64,000 nt of DNA from Pedococcus bigeumensis. GTDB taxonomy: Bacteria; Actinomycetota; Actinomycetes; Actinomycetales; Dermatophilaceae. The translations under genes were made by a program, and so were the position numbers. This document shows positions 34,673-43,204 of the stretch, in pieces. The stretch's first letter is position 1, and each line of letters begins with the position of its first letter. The notes under the pieces were generated by a model, which saw nothing but the letters and a program-made list of their open reading frames with translations, did not search any database and was not told the origin of the DNA. The stretch lies in contig NZ_RCZM01000005.1 of NCBI RefSeq assembly GCF_006438965.1, forward strand, positions 124,001 to 188,000, read 5' to 3'.

Positions 34673-36210
34673 CGGGAAACCTCCGGCTTGAGGTGCGGGA
34701 ACAGGATGGTCTCGCGGATGCTGGCATCGGTGAACAGCATGACGAGGCGGTCGACGCCGAAGCCGAGACCGCCCATCGGTGGCGCGCCGTACTCGAGCGC
34801 ACGCAGAAAGTCCTCGTCGAGCTGCATCGCCTCGGGGTCTCCGCCGGCAGCCTTGACCGACTGGGCGGTCAGCACCTCGCGCTGGACCACCGGGTCGACC
34901 AGCTCGGAGAACCCGGTCCCGCGCTCGACCCCACCGATGATGAGGTCCCACGCCTCGATCAGCCCTGGCCTGCTTCGGTGCGGGCGGGCCAGGGGCTGCG
35001 CGATCGCGGGGTAGTCGCACAGGAACGTCGGCTGGAGCAGTCCGGGCTCGACCAGCTCGCCGAGCAGCTCGAGGAACACCTTGTCCTTGTCCCAGGCCGC
35101 GTCGATCGCGACGTCGTGCTTCGCGGCATACCCGCGCAGCGTGTCCACGTCGGTGTCGACGGTGACCGTCTCGCCCACGGCCGCGGAGACCCCTTCGTAG
35201 ACGGGCAGCCAGCGCCACTCGCCGTCGAGGTCAACGGTGCCGGCTGCGGTCTCGACCTGGCGGGAGCCAAGGGCATCGGCGACGCCGACGAAGATGTCGC
35301 GCATCAGGGCGGCGATCGTGGTCTGGTCGCCATAGGCCTGGTAGGCCTCGAGCATCGTGAACTCGGGGCTGTGGGTGGCGTCGACGCCCTCGTTGCGGAA
35401 GATCCGGCCCATCTCGTAGACCCGGTCGACTCCCCCGACGACGGCCTTCTTCAGGTTGAGCTCCAACGCGATCCGCAGCGTCATCTCCTGGTCGAACGCG
35501 TTCATGTGGGTCTTGAACGGACGCGCGGCGGCACCGCCGTGGATGAGCTGGATGATCGGCGTCTCCACCTCGAGGTAGCCCTGGTCCTCGAGGACGTGGC
35601 GGATCGCGGACAACGCGCGCGCCTTGGTGCGCACCATGTCGCGAGCCTCCTGCCGGACGATGAGGTCGGCGTAGCGCTGGCGCACCCGCGACTCCTCCGA
35701 CAGGTCCTTGTGCAGGACCGGCAGCGGCCGCAGCGCCTTGGACGCCATCTCCCACCGGGTCGCCATGACCGACAGCTCGCCGCGCCGCGAGGAGATCACC
35801 CGGCCCTCGACGAAGACGTGGTCGCCGAGGTCGACCGTCGACTTCCAGTCGGCGAGCACCTCCTCACCGACCTCGGCCAGGCTCAGCATGACCTGGAGCC
35901 GCGTGCCGATGCCCTCTTGGAGGGTGGCGAAGGCCAGCTTGCCGGTGTTGCGGATGAAGATGACGCGGCCGGCGACACCGACGACGTCCTGCGTCTCCTC
36001 ACCGGTCTCGAGGTGGCCCCACTGGTCACGGACCTCACCGAGCGTGTGCGTGCGCGCCACCTGCACCGGGAACGCCTGCTTCCCCTCCGCCAGCAGCCGA
36101 TCTCGCTTGTCCCGCCGCACCTGCATCTGCTCGGGCAGGTCGGCGTCGGGCTGGGGTGCATCCGGCGAGGCCACGGTGGTGGCGTCGGTTGCGCTGGGGG
36201 GCTGGCTCAC
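34669..36210 (-). CDS. lysS: Lysyl-tRNA synthetase, class II
   Basis: The enzyme charges tRNA-Lys. With the GTG at 36210 it has 513 residues. Residues 1-30 are a Pro/Asp-rich extension, followed by the OB-fold anticodon-binding domain (~50-160) and the catalytic core with motif 1 (YLEVETPIIQ), motif 2 (YEMGRIFRNEGVDATHSPEF) and motif 3 (GGLGFGVDRLVMLF). A TACCCT hexamer 6 nt upstream marks a leaderless start, making GTG 36210 preferable to TTG 36216. It is divergent from the ATPase gene with overlapping promoter regions. Confidence 0.97.
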   Translation of the reverse strand: MSQPPSATDATTVASPDAPQPDADLPEQMQVRRDKRDRLLAEGKQAFPVQVARTHTLGEVRDQWGHLETGEETQDVVGVAGRVIFIRNTGKLAFATLQEGIGTRLQVMLSLAEVGEEVLADWKSTVDLGDHVFVEGRVISSRRGELSVMATRWEMASKALRPLPVLHKDLSEESRVRQRYADLIVRQEARDMVRTKARALSAIRHVLEDQGYLEVETPIIQLIHGGAAARPFKTHMNAFDQEMTLRIALELNLKKAVVGGVDRVYEMGRIFRNEGVDATHSPEFTMLEAYQAYGDQTTIAALMRDIFVGVADALGSRQVETAAGTVDLDGEWRWLPVYEGVSAAVGETVTVDTDVDTLRGYAAKHDVAIDAAWDKDKVFLELLGELVEPGLLQPTFLCDYPAIAQPLARPHRSRPGLIEAWDLIIGGVERGTGFSELVDPVVQREVLTAQSVKAAGGDPEAMQLDEDFLRALEYGAPPMGGLGFGVDRLVMLFTDASIRETILFPHLKPEVSR

Positions 36211-36216
36211 CCGCAA

Positions 36217-36222
36217 AGGGTA
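36217..36222 (-). promoter_or_regulatory. -10 hexamer TACCCT of lysS, leaderless start
   Basis: Minus-strand TACCCT, 6 nt, GTG (36210). Only 35 bp separate the start codons of lysS and the divergent ATPase gene. Confidence 0.5.
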
Positions 36223-36232
36223 CCGACCGGCA

Positions 36233-36238
36233 TACAGT
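36233..36238 (+). promoter_or_regulatory. -10 hexamer TACAGT, leaderless start of the ATPase gene
   Basis: TACAGT, 7 nt, ATG (36246). It overlaps a GGCATAC word and is back to back with the lysS promoter. Confidence 0.6.
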
Positions 36239-36245
36239 GCCCCGC

Positions 36246-36998
36246 ATGGCGGGGAAAGGCAGCGGCGAGGTGGACTGGACCGTGCCCCTCCCAGTGCGGC
36301 GCGTCGAGCGCAGCCCGTATGCCGCCCTCCCGGCGGACCAGTGGCCGCTCACCATCCCGGCCGTGGCCCACGTGCTGCGCGAGGGGCTGGACCTGGGACC
36401 CGCCACGATCCTGGTCGGCGAGAACGGCGCCGGGAAGTCGACGATCGTGGAGGCCGTCGCGATGGCCTTCGGACTGTCCGGTGAGGGCGGCTCTATCAAC
36501 GCCCGGAACTCCACTCGCGCGACCGAGTCCGCACTGCACGACGACTTGCGTCTGGTGCGCGGAGCCGGGGCTGCGCGATGGGGCTACTTCCTGCGCGCGG
36601 AGACCCTGCACGGGCACTTCACCTACCTCGAAGGAGTGGCCGGACCGAACGACCCGGCGTTCCACGAGCTCAGCCACGGAGAGTCGTTCATGGCAATGCT
36701 GCGGACCGGGCGGTTCGACGGTGACGGGTTCTTCGTGATGGACGAGCCGGAGGCCGGACTGTCGTTCTCTGCGCAGCTGGCCCTCGTGGGGTCCTTGGCC
36801 GAGGCGGTCGCCGAACCGGGCAGGCAGGTGCTGGTCGCAACCCACTCGCCGATCGTGGCCAGCCTGCCCGGCGCCAGGATCCTGCAGCTCGATGAGACCG
36901 GCATCCACGAGACCGCCTGGGAGGACCTCGACGTCGTGGCGCACTACCGGCGCTACCTCGAGGGTCCGGGCCGCTACCTGCGCCACCTGCTCGACTGA
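36246..36998 (+). CDS. Stand-alone ABC/SMC-like predicted ATPase (COG3910 type)
   Basis: The 250 residues are a single ABC-like nucleotide-binding domain: Walker A GENGAGKST (~58-66), signature-like ELSHGESF, Walker B GFFVMDEPEAGLS, and H-loop ATHSPIVASLP. There are no membrane helices and no partner permease, so it is a soluble ATPase of the AAA_21/COG3910 group, whose role is unknown. The ATG is set by the TACAGT hexamer. It ends 29 bp before a 48-bp palindrome. Confidence 0.85.
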   Translation: MAGKGSGEVDWTVPLPVRRVERSPYAALPADQWPLTIPAVAHVLREGLDLGPATILVGENGAGKSTIVEAVAMAFGLSGEGGSINARNSTRATESALHDDLRLVRGAGAARWGYFLRAETLHGHFTYLEGVAGPNDPAFHELSHGESFMAMLRTGRFDGDGFFVMDEPEAGLSFSAQLALVGSLAEAVAEPGRQVLVATHSPIVASLPGARILQLDETGIHETAWEDLDVVAHYRRYLEGPGRYLRHLLD

Positions 36999-37026
36999 CC
37001 CCGCGCCCCTTCCCGACCGATCGCCT

Positions 37027-37074
37027 CTGTTGGAAGTGGAACTACCGGATATCCGGTAGTTCCACTTCCAACAG
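37027..37074. repeat. 48-bp perfect palindrome with no spacer
   Basis: Two 24-bp arms (left arm begins CTGTTGGAAGTGGAACTACC, centre GGATATCC) match without a mismatch or loop, between the convergent ATPase and nadC genes. It is less GC-rich than the flanks (~48%). It can act as a bidirectional terminator, but the zero-length loop and perfect symmetry are unusual for that. Confidence 0.9.
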
Positions 37075-37090
37075 GAGCACAACCATGGAG

Positions 37091-38002
37091 TCAGCCGTCG
37101 GTGAGGTCGAGGGCCAGGTCGAGGATCGGTGAGGAGTGCGTCAACCCTCCGACGCTGAGGTAGTCGACGCCGGTCTCCGCGTACTCCCTCGCCACCTGAA
37201 GGGTCAGACCGCCGGTGGCTTCCAGCTCGACGTCCTCGCCGGTGGCCCGCACCGCCTGCACCGTCTCGCGCAACAGCTGCGGAGACATGTTGTCGCACAA
37301 CAGGAACCGCGCGCCCACCTCGACCGACTCGAGCGCCTCCTGCGTCGTGGTGACCTCGACCTGGATGGGGACGTGGGGGAACTTGGCCAGCACCGCGGCA
37401 TACGCCTTGCTGAGCGAGCCGGCGGCGAGCTTGTGGTTGTCCTTGATCATGGCCACGTCGTAGAGGCCCATCCGCTTGTTGGTGCCGCCCCCGGCGCGCA
37501 CGGCGTACTTCTCGAGGGCGCGCAGGCCGGGGGTCGTCTTGCGGGTGTCGAGGACGGTGGCACCGGTGCCCTCGAGCCGCTGCGCCCAGGCGTAGGTGTG
37601 CGTCGCGATCCCGGACAGGCGGCACACGATGTTGAGCATCGTGCGCTCGCCGACGAGGGTCACCTGGGTCGAGCCGGACAGCGTCGCGACCACGTCGCCC
37701 TTGCTGACCACGTCGCCGTCACGGTGCTTCGTGGTGGTGCCTAAGGGCTCGGCACCCAGCCGCCTGGCCACCTCGTCGAAGACCATGGCGATGACGGGTA
37801 TGCCGGCCAGTGCGCCGGCCTCGCGCGCGACCACCTGGGCGCTGCTCACCTGGTCGGCCGGGATGGTGGCCATCGTGGTGACGTCGACGCCGTCGGGGCC
37901 GCCGAGGTCCTCGTCGAGGGCCGTCCTGATGACGGCCAGCGCGTCAGCCTCGGGGAACTCCAGCTCGGCGGCTCGCAGGTCTGTGGCGTGGGGATCGGTC
38001 AT
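37091..38002 (-). CDS. nadC: Nicotinate-nucleotide pyrophosphorylase (quinolinate phosphoribosyltransferase)
   Basis: NadC converts quinolinate and PRPP to nicotinate mononucleotide in de novo NAD synthesis. The ATG at 38002 overlaps the nadB stop and gives 303 residues. Motifs include EDLGGPDGVDVTT, the catalytic region TRKTTPGLRALEKYAV, GGGTNKRMGLYD, MIKDNH and the C-terminal SVGGLTHSSPILDLALD. It is the last gene of the pantothenate-NAD operon and ends before the 48-bp palindrome. Confidence 0.96.
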   Translation of the reverse strand: MTDPHATDLRAAELEFPEADALAVIRTALDEDLGGPDGVDVTTMATIPADQVSSAQVVAREAGALAGIPVIAMVFDEVARRLGAEPLGTTTKHRDGDVVSKGDVVATLSGSTQVTLVGERTMLNIVCRLSGIATHTYAWAQRLEGTGATVLDTRKTTPGLRALEKYAVRAGGGTNKRMGLYDVAMIKDNHKLAAGSLSKAYAAVLAKFPHVPIQVEVTTTQEALESVEVGARFLLCDNMSPQLLRETVQAVRATGEDVELEATGGLTLQVAREYAETGVDYLSVGGLTHSSPILDLALDLTDG

Positions 38003-39777
38003 GCGAGGTCCTGTTCGGGCACGGGTTCGAAGGTGGTGGAGAGGCTGCCGTCGGCGCCGCGGACGATCAGCGTGTGCCCCCGCCACCGCGGGTCGACCTG
38101 GTCGGGGTGGTCGCTGCGGACATGGCCACCGCGGGTCTCCTCCCGAAGGGTTGCGGCCAGGGTCAGCACCTGACCGATGTGCAGCAGGTTGGTCGTCTCC
38201 CACGACGCCGGGCCGGACTCGGTGGACGTCGCAGCGAGGGCCAGGTCGCGCAAGGCAGCCGCCGTGCTCGCCAGCGACTGCGCCGACCGGACTGCGCCGG
38301 CCCCGGCCGTCATGGCGGCCTGCACCTGGACGCGGGCGGAGCTGTCGAGCAGGGCGGACCCGTCGTGCGGGTCACCATCGTCAGTGGCCCCCACCTGCGC
38401 CGAGCGATCTGCCTGGTCGGCCTGGGGCAGCTGGCCCACCGCCATCCGCTCGCTGATGTCGTCGGCGATGCGGTGGGCGAAGACCAGCCCTTCGAGAAGC
38501 GAGTTGGACGCGAGCCGGTTGGCGCCGTGGACCCCCGTGCAGGACACCTCGCCACACGCATAGAGACCGTCGAGGGACGAACGCCCGACGAGGTCGGTGC
38601 GCACGCCGCCACTGGCGTAGTGCTGTGCCGGGGCGACCGGAAGCAGCTCGGTCGCGGGGTCGAACCCGAGCTCGCGACAGCGCGCCACGATCGAGGGGAA
38701 GCGTTCCTCGAGGAACGCCTGGCCCAGGTGGCGGGCGTCGAGGAACACGTGGTCCTCACCGGTCTGCTGCATCCGGTCGACGATGGCCCGCGAGACGACG
38801 TCACGGGGCGCGAGGTCGGCGAGCGGGTGACGTCCCTGCATGAACCGGACGCCGTCGCGGTCGACGAGGAAGGCGCCCTCGCCGCGCACGGCTTCGGAGA
38901 TGAGCGGCTGCTGGCCGCTCGATCCGGGGCCCAGCCACAGCACGGTCGGGTGGAACTGCACGAACTCGACGTCGGCCATCACCGCGCCGGCGCGCAACGC
39001 CGCCGCCATCCCGTCGCCCGTCGCGACCGACGGGTTGGTCGTCGCGGAGTAGACCTGTCCCAGCCCGCCCGTGGCCAGCACGACCGCGCGGGACATCGCG
39101 GCGCCGACGCCATCCATCTGCCCCTCGCCGATGACGTGCAGGGTCACTCCGCAGACGCGGGACTCGTTGTCCTGCAACAGGTCCACGACGAGAGCGTGCT
39201 CGATCACCTCGATCCCGGGGTCGTCCTGGACCCGGTGCAGAGCAGCGATCAGGGCGCGAGAGATCTCCTTGCCCGTGGCGTCCCCGCCGGCATGGGCGAT
39301 CCGGTCCTTGTGGTGGCCGCCCTCGCGGGTGAGCTTGAGCTCGCCCTCGTCGTCGAGGTCGAACTCCGCACCGAGGGCGACGAGCTCGCGGACCCGCTCC
39401 GGCCCCTCGTGGACCAGCGCCGTGACGGCCGGGACGTCGCAGACTCCGCAGCCGGCCACGAGGGTGTCGTGCAGGTGCTCCTCGGGCGAGTCGCCCGGGT
39501 CCAGCGCCGCGGCGATGCCGCCCTGCGCCCACTGGGTCGACCCCTCGTTGAGGACGGTCTTGGTCACCAGCAGCACGCGGTCCACGCGCTGCCGCAGCCG
39601 CAGGGCGGTCGTCAGCCCGGCGATGCCGGAGCCCACGACGATGACGTCGGCAGACGTGGTCCAGCCGGGCTCACCCGCGACGAGGCTGCGGGGGATGCTC
39701 AGCTCGGCGGGAGTGCCCCTCTGATGGCCGAGGTCCGGCGTGGTCGGCAGGTCAGGCATGGCCGGCTGGTCAGTCAT
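37999..39777 (-). CDS. nadB: L-aspartate oxidase
   Basis: NadB is the FAD enzyme that oxidises aspartate to iminoaspartate, the first step of NAD synthesis. The 592 residues show the FAD-binding [13 protein letters not shown] (~47-59), the substrate-capping [17 protein letters not shown]-type catalytic region ([12 protein letters not shown]) and [21 protein letters not shown] ~35-residue N-terminal extension precedes the Rossmann fold. It overlaps panD by 8 bp and nadC by 4 bp. nadA is not in the window. Confidence 0.96.
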   Translation of the reverse strand: MTDQPAMPDLPTTPDLGHQRGTPAELSIPRSLVAGEPGWTTSADVIVVGSGIAGLTTALRLRQRVDRVLLVTKTVLNEGSTQWAQGGIAAALDPGDSPEEHLHDTLVAGCGVCDVPAVTALVHEGPERVRELVALGAEFDLDDEGELKLTREGGHHKDRIAHAGGDATGKEISRALIAALHRVQDDPGIEVIEHALVVDLLQDNESRVCGVTLHVIGEGQMDGVGAAMSRAVVLATGGLGQVYSATTNPSVATGDGMAAALRAGAVMADVEFVQFHPTVLWLGPGSSGQQPLISEAVRGEGAFLVDRDGVRFMQGRHPLADLAPRDVVSRAIVDRMQQTGEDHVFLDARHLGQAFLEERFPSIVARCRELGFDPATELLPVAPAQHYASGGVRTDLVGRSSLDGLYACGEVSCTGVHGANRLASNSLLEGLVFAHRIADDISERMAVGQLPQADQADRSAQVGATDDGDPHDGSALLDSSARVQVQAAMTAGAGAVRSAQSLASTAAALRDLALAATSTESGPASWETTNLLHIGQVLTLAATLREETRGGHVRSDHPDQVDPRWRGHTLIVRGADGSLSTTFEPVPEQDLA

Positions 39778-40195
39778 GGCTTCGCCGCGTCACGGCAGAG
39801 GTCGCCAGGCCGAAGCCCGCGGGCACGTCGCCGGCGTCGTGACCGATCTCGACGATCTTGTTGTCCTTGTCGACGAAGACCACCTGCGGTTCGAACGACT
39901 TCGCCTCGTGGTCGTCCATGGCGGCATACGCGATGATGATGACGGTGTCCCCTGGTGAGATCAGGCGGGCCGCAGCGCCGTTGATGCAGACGATGCCCGT
40001 GCCCCGCTCGCCCTCGATCGCATAGGTGGTCAGGCGGTTGCCGTTGTCGACGTTCACGACGTCGACCTGCTCACCGGGCAGCAACGCCGCGGCGTCCATG
40101 AGGTCGCGGTCGATGGTCAGCGACCCGACGTAGTGCAGGTCCGCCTGGGTGACCGTCGCCCGGTGGATCTTCGCGTAGAGCATGAAGCGCTGCAT
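39770..40195 (-). CDS. panD: Aspartate 1-decarboxylase PanD
   Basis: PanD makes beta-alanine for pantothenate and is activated by self-cleavage to a pyruvoyl enzyme. The ATG at 40195 gives 141 residues, [20 protein letters not shown], with the cleavage site GS at residues 24-25 (YVGSLTID) and the conserved [12 protein letters not shown] and NGAAARL. There is a GGAAC/AAGG-type ribosome region upstream. The gap to panC contains four tandem 16-bp repeats. Confidence 0.96.
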   Translation of the reverse strand: MQRFMLYAKIHRATVTQADLHYVGSLTIDRDLMDAAALLPGEQVDVVNVDNGNRLTTYAIEGERGTGIVCINGAAARLISPGDTVIIIAYAAMDDHEAKSFEPQVVFVDKDNKIVEIGHDAGDVPAGFGLATSAVTRRSHD

Positions 40196-40205
40196 GGCAC
40201 GTTCC

Positions 40206-40269
40206 TTGGTGTGTATGGCCCTTGGTGTTAATGGCCGTTGGTGTGCTTGGCCCGTGGTGTGTGTGGCCG
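40206..40269. repeat. Four tandem 16-bp repeats between panC and panD
   Basis: Units on the plus strand are TTGGTGTGTATGGCCC, TTGGTGTTAATGGCCG, TTGGTGTGCTTGGCCC and GTGGTGTGTGTGGCCG. They fill the 81-bp gap inside the operon, ending 10 bp before the panD start codon, so they form the panD leader in the mRNA. Confidence 0.88.
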
Positions 40270-40276
40270 GCAACCG

Positions 40277-41281
40277 TCAGGCGCCGGCGGAGTCGACGTC
40301 GGAGAAGACCTCGAGGGGACCACCGCTGGGTCCGACGGAGATGGGCAGGTTGTCGATCAGCCGGGTGGTACCGACCCGCCCGGCGACAGCCAGGAGCGCT
40401 TCGCCGCGGTACCACTCCGGCACGTCCTCCAAGGTCGACGGGTGCACGAGGACCAGGTAGTCGATCAGCGCCAACGGCTCGCGCACGAGCACCGACCGCG
40501 CGGCCCGTCGGATCGCCGAGGGCCCCTCGGCAGCCGCGGCCGCACCGGCCCGCAACGCCCGGGACAGGCACAGCGCGGTCTCGCGGTCGGAGTCGGTGAG
40601 GTACATGTTGCGGCTGCTCATGGCCAGGCCGTCGGCCTCGCGCACGGTGGGCACCGAGACGACGCGCACCGGGAAGTCCAGGTCGCCCACCATCCGCCGG
40701 ATCAGGAGCAGCTGTTGGGCATCCTTCTGTCCGTAGTAGGCAGTGTCGGCGCGAGTCAGGTGCAGCAGCTTGGCCACCACGGTCAGCATCCCGTCGAAGT
40801 GGCCGGGTCGGGCCTGCCCCTCGAGCACGTTGCCCAACGGGCCGGCAGACACACGGACGCCGGGGTCGCCGTCCTGGTAGATGACGTCCGGCGTCGGCGC
40901 GAAGACCAGGTCCACGCCGGCACGACGGCAGATCTCCATGTCGGAGTCGAAGGTCCGCGGGTACCGCGACAGGTCCTCGCGCGGCCCGAACTGGAGCGGG
41001 TTGAGGAAGATCGTGACGACGACGTGCGCGGCCCGCTGCCTGGCCGTCTCGATCAGCGTGGCGTGACCCTCGTGCAGCGCGCCCATCGTCATGACCACCG
41101 CGACGTCGCCGTCGGTGAGCTGACGCCTGGCCATCCGCAGCTCGTCGCGGGTCCGGGCCACCACAGGTCCGGCAGCGACGGGGGCGACGGGGGCGACGGG
41201 GGCGGGGCTGGTTCCCGGAGGCGCGGGGTCGGCGGGGGGCGCAGCCACGGAAGCTGCCGGCATACCGGGCTGTGTGCTCAC
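40277..41281 (-). CDS. panC: Pantothenate synthetase PanC
   Basis: PanC joins pantoate and beta-alanine with ATP. The 334 residues have a ~40-residue Pro/Ala-rich N-terminal extension (with PVAPVAPVA repeats) before the normal start of the family. The core shows the HIGH-like MGALHEGHATLI (~66-77), FLNPLQFG, and YYGQKDAQQL, and the KMSKS-like MSSRNMYL. The GTG start overlaps the upstream DUF2520 gene by 4 bp. Confidence 0.96.
   Translation of the reverse strand: MSTQPGMPAASVAAPPADPAPPGTSPAPVAPVAPVAAGPVVARTRDELRMARRQLTDGDVAVVMTMGALHEGHATLIETARQRAAHVVVTIFLNPLQFGPREDLSRYPRTFDSDMEICRRAGVDLVFAPTPDVIYQDGDPGVRVSAGPLGNVLEGQARPGHFDGMLTVVAKLLHLTRADTAYYGQKDAQQLLLIRRMVGDLDFPVRVVSVPTVREADGLAMSSRNMYLTDSDRETALCLSRALRAGAAAAAEGPSAIRRAARSVLVREPLALIDYLVLVHPSTLEDVPEWYRGEALLAVAGRVGTTRLIDNLPISVGPSGGPLEVFSDVDSAGA
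41175..41201. repeat. Three tandem 9-bp units in the panC 5' coding region
   Basis: GCGACGGGG repeated three times (plus strand), coding Pro-Val-Ala repeats in the PanC extension. Copy number could vary by slippage without shifting the frame. Confidence 0.7.
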
Positions 41282-42177
41282 TGTCGCTCCTGGTCGGTCG
41301 CGAGGATGTCCAACAGGGGTTCGGCCACGTGCGGCTTGAGCCGACCACTGGCGAGGGCGCGTTCGGCAGTGGCCCGCGCCAGGGCAACGTAGGTCGGACG
41401 GATGTCAGGGCTGAGGCTCTGGAGTTGTCGCAGGTGCTCGGCCACGGTACCCGCATCACCGCGCGCGACGGGCCCGGTGAGGGCAGCGTCACCTGCGCGC
41501 AGGGCGTTGTCGAGGGCCGCGGACACCAGTGGTCCCAGCACCCTCGACGGCTCCTCCACCCCGGCGGCCCGCAAGGCTTGCAGCGACTGGGCGATCAGCG
41601 TGACGAGGTGGTTGGCACCGTGCGCGAGGGCTGCGTGGTAGAGCGGCCGCGCCGACTCCTCGATCCACACGGGCTCGGCACCGATCTCGAGGACGAGCGC
41701 CTCCGCGACCGGCCGCAGCGGCTCCGGCGCGGTCACGCCGAAGCAGCACTCGACGAGCCGCTCGAGGTCCAGGCCGGTGCCCGTGAACGTCATGGCGGGG
41801 TGCAGGGCCAGACCCAGGACGTGCTGCTCCAGCGCCGGCGCATAGACCTCCAGCCCGTGCCGCCCCGACGTGTGCGCCACGAGCTGTCCGGCCTGCCAGG
41901 TCCGGGTCGCGGCCAGCCCGGCGACGAGGTCCGCGAGCGCGTCGTCCGGGACCGCGAGCAGGACGAGCTCGGCCCGTCGCACCACATCGTCCGGAGCCAC
42001 AACGGGTATGCCAGGGAGCAGCTGGGCGGCGCGGGTCCGGGACTGCTCGCTCACGCCCGAGACCGCGACGACGCGGTGGCCGGCCCGCTGGAGCGCCGCA
42101 CCGAGAACGGCCCCGACGCGCCCGGCGCCGACGACGCCGACGTCGAGCCGTGCGGGACGCTCGTCGGCCGAAGTCAC
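41278..42177 (-). CDS. Rossmann/DUF2520 protein linked to pantothenate synthesis
   Basis: The 299 residues have an N-terminal NAD(P)-binding fold (VGVVGAGRVGAVLGAAL, ~13-29) and a C-terminal helical DUF2520 domain (LYHAALAHGANHLVTLIAQS). This is the Rv3603c-type gene that stands before panC across actinomycetes. The fold is like 6-phosphogluconate and ketopantoate reductases, so a reductase role in the pathway is reasonable but not shown. GTG 42177 follows a TAGGTT hexamer by 6 nt. Confidence 0.9.
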   Translation of the reverse strand: MTSADERPARLDVGVVGAGRVGAVLGAALQRAGHRVVAVSGVSEQSRTRAAQLLPGIPVVAPDDVVRRAELVLLAVPDDALADLVAGLAATRTWQAGQLVAHTSGRHGLEVYAPALEQHVLGLALHPAMTFTGTGLDLERLVECCFGVTAPEPLRPVAEALVLEIGAEPVWIEESARPLYHAALAHGANHLVTLIAQSLQALRAAGVEEPSRVLGPLVSAALDNALRAGDAALTGPVARGDAGTVAEHLRQLQSLSPDIRPTYVALARATAERALASGRLKPHVAEPLLDILATDQERQ

Positions 42178-42183
42178 GGCCCC

Positions 42184-42189
42184 AACCTA
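42184..42189 (-). promoter_or_regulatory. -10 hexamer TAGGTT of the pantothenate-NAD operon
   Basis: Minus-strand TAGGTT, 6 nt, GTG (42177): a leaderless operon start. The divergent gene at 42260 uses the same hexamer. Confidence 0.55.
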
Positions 42190-42247
42190 TCTCGCAGCCT
42201 CGGGACCTGAGAGGTGGCTAGGGCCCCGCCCCGAGCCCGCGACCTCG

Positions 42248-42253
42248 TAGGTT
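42248..42253 (+). promoter_or_regulatory. -10 hexamer TAGGTT, leaderless start of the MidA-like gene
   Basis: TAGGTT, 6 nt (ggccgg), GTG (42260). The same arrangement recurs at 63462-63474. Confidence 0.6.
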
Positions 42254-42259
42254 GGCCGG

Positions 42260-43204
42260 GTGACCCTCCTCGACTGGCAGGCGGCCTGGCAGGGCGCCCT
42301 CTACGGTCCCGACGGCTTCTACCGCGCGGCCGCGGGTCCGGCCGGCCACTTCACGACCGCCGCCCACGGCCCACTCGGCGAGCTCCTCGCCGGCGCGGTG
42401 GCACGGATGGCGCGCGAGAACGGCCTGACCCACGTCGTCGACGTCGGCGCCGGTCGTGGCGAGCTGCTCACCCAGGTGCATGCCGCGGGCCCGGCACTGC
42501 GCCTCACCGGGGTCGACGTGGTCGCCAGGCCGCAGTCCCTGCCACCGGAGGTCGAGTGGCACGTCGCACCGGGCGGAGCGGACCTGCCACCCGCGCTGCG
42601 CGAGCTCGACCACGCGCTCGTCATCGCGCACGAATGGCTCGACGTGGTGCCCTGCCCCATCGCCGAGGTGGACGGCGACGGCGACCTGCGGCTGGTGATG
42701 GTCGACTCCACTACGGGCGTGGAGAGCTTCGGAGCCCTGGTCGACGGCGACGAGCTCGCTTGGTCCACAACACATTGGGAGCCGACGGCCAGCGGGGACC
42801 GGGTCGAGGTGGGCCTCCCGAGGGACCACGCCTGGGACGATCTCGTCAGCCGGGTCGACCGGGGTGTCCTCGTCGCCGTGGACTACGGCCATCGCGGTGG
42901 TGACCGGCCGATGGAAGGCACGCTCGCGGCATACCGGCGCGGGCAGCTCGTCACGCCCGTCCCCGACGGGACCTGCGACCTGACCGCCCACGTCGCCATG
43001 GACACCCTCGACCACGACGAGCTGCTCGACCAGCGCACCGCCCTGCGTGGCCTCGGCGTGGACGGTCGGCAACCGCCCCTGGACCTTGCGAGTCGCGACC
43101 CGCAGCTCTACCTGCAGACGCTCGCAACCTCTTCTGCCGCAGCGGCCCTCACCGCGCCAGGTGGCTTCGGCGACTTCCTCTGGGCGATCAAGCGTGTGGG
43201 CTGA
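42260..43204 (+). CDS. MidA/NDUFAF7-like (DUF185) SAM-dependent methyltransferase
   Basis: The 314 residues have the DUF185 layout: N-terminal YGPDGFYRAAAGPAGHFTTA, SAM-binding VVDVGAGRGELL (~59-70), DHALVIAHEWLDVVPC, and the late VAVDYGHRGGDRP. In mitochondria NDUFAF7 dimethylates an arginine of the NDUFS2 subunit of complex I. Here an orphan NDUFS2/NuoD homologue lies 2 kb downstream on the same strand, so this may be its modifying enzyme (inference). The stop overlaps the convergent P450 by 17 bp. Confidence 0.85.
   Translation: MTLLDWQAAWQGALYGPDGFYRAAAGPAGHFTTAAHGPLGELLAGAVARMARENGLTHVVDVGAGRGELLTQVHAAGPALRLTGVDVVARPQSLPPEVEWHVAPGGADLPPALRELDHALVIAHEWLDVVPCPIAEVDGDGDLRLVMVDSTTGVESFGALVDGDELAWSTTHWEPTASGDRVEVGLPRDHAWDDLVSRVDRGVLVAVDYGHRGGDRPMEGTLAAYRRGQLVTPVPDGTCDLTAHVAMDTLDHDELLDQRTALRGLGVDGRQPPLDLASRDPQLYLQTLATSSAAAALTAPGGFGDFLWAIKRVG

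Noticed and set aside
38074-39936. 620-codon plus-strand open frame opposite nadB
   Set aside because: Antisense shadow; nadB and its overlaps with panD and nadC explain the region.
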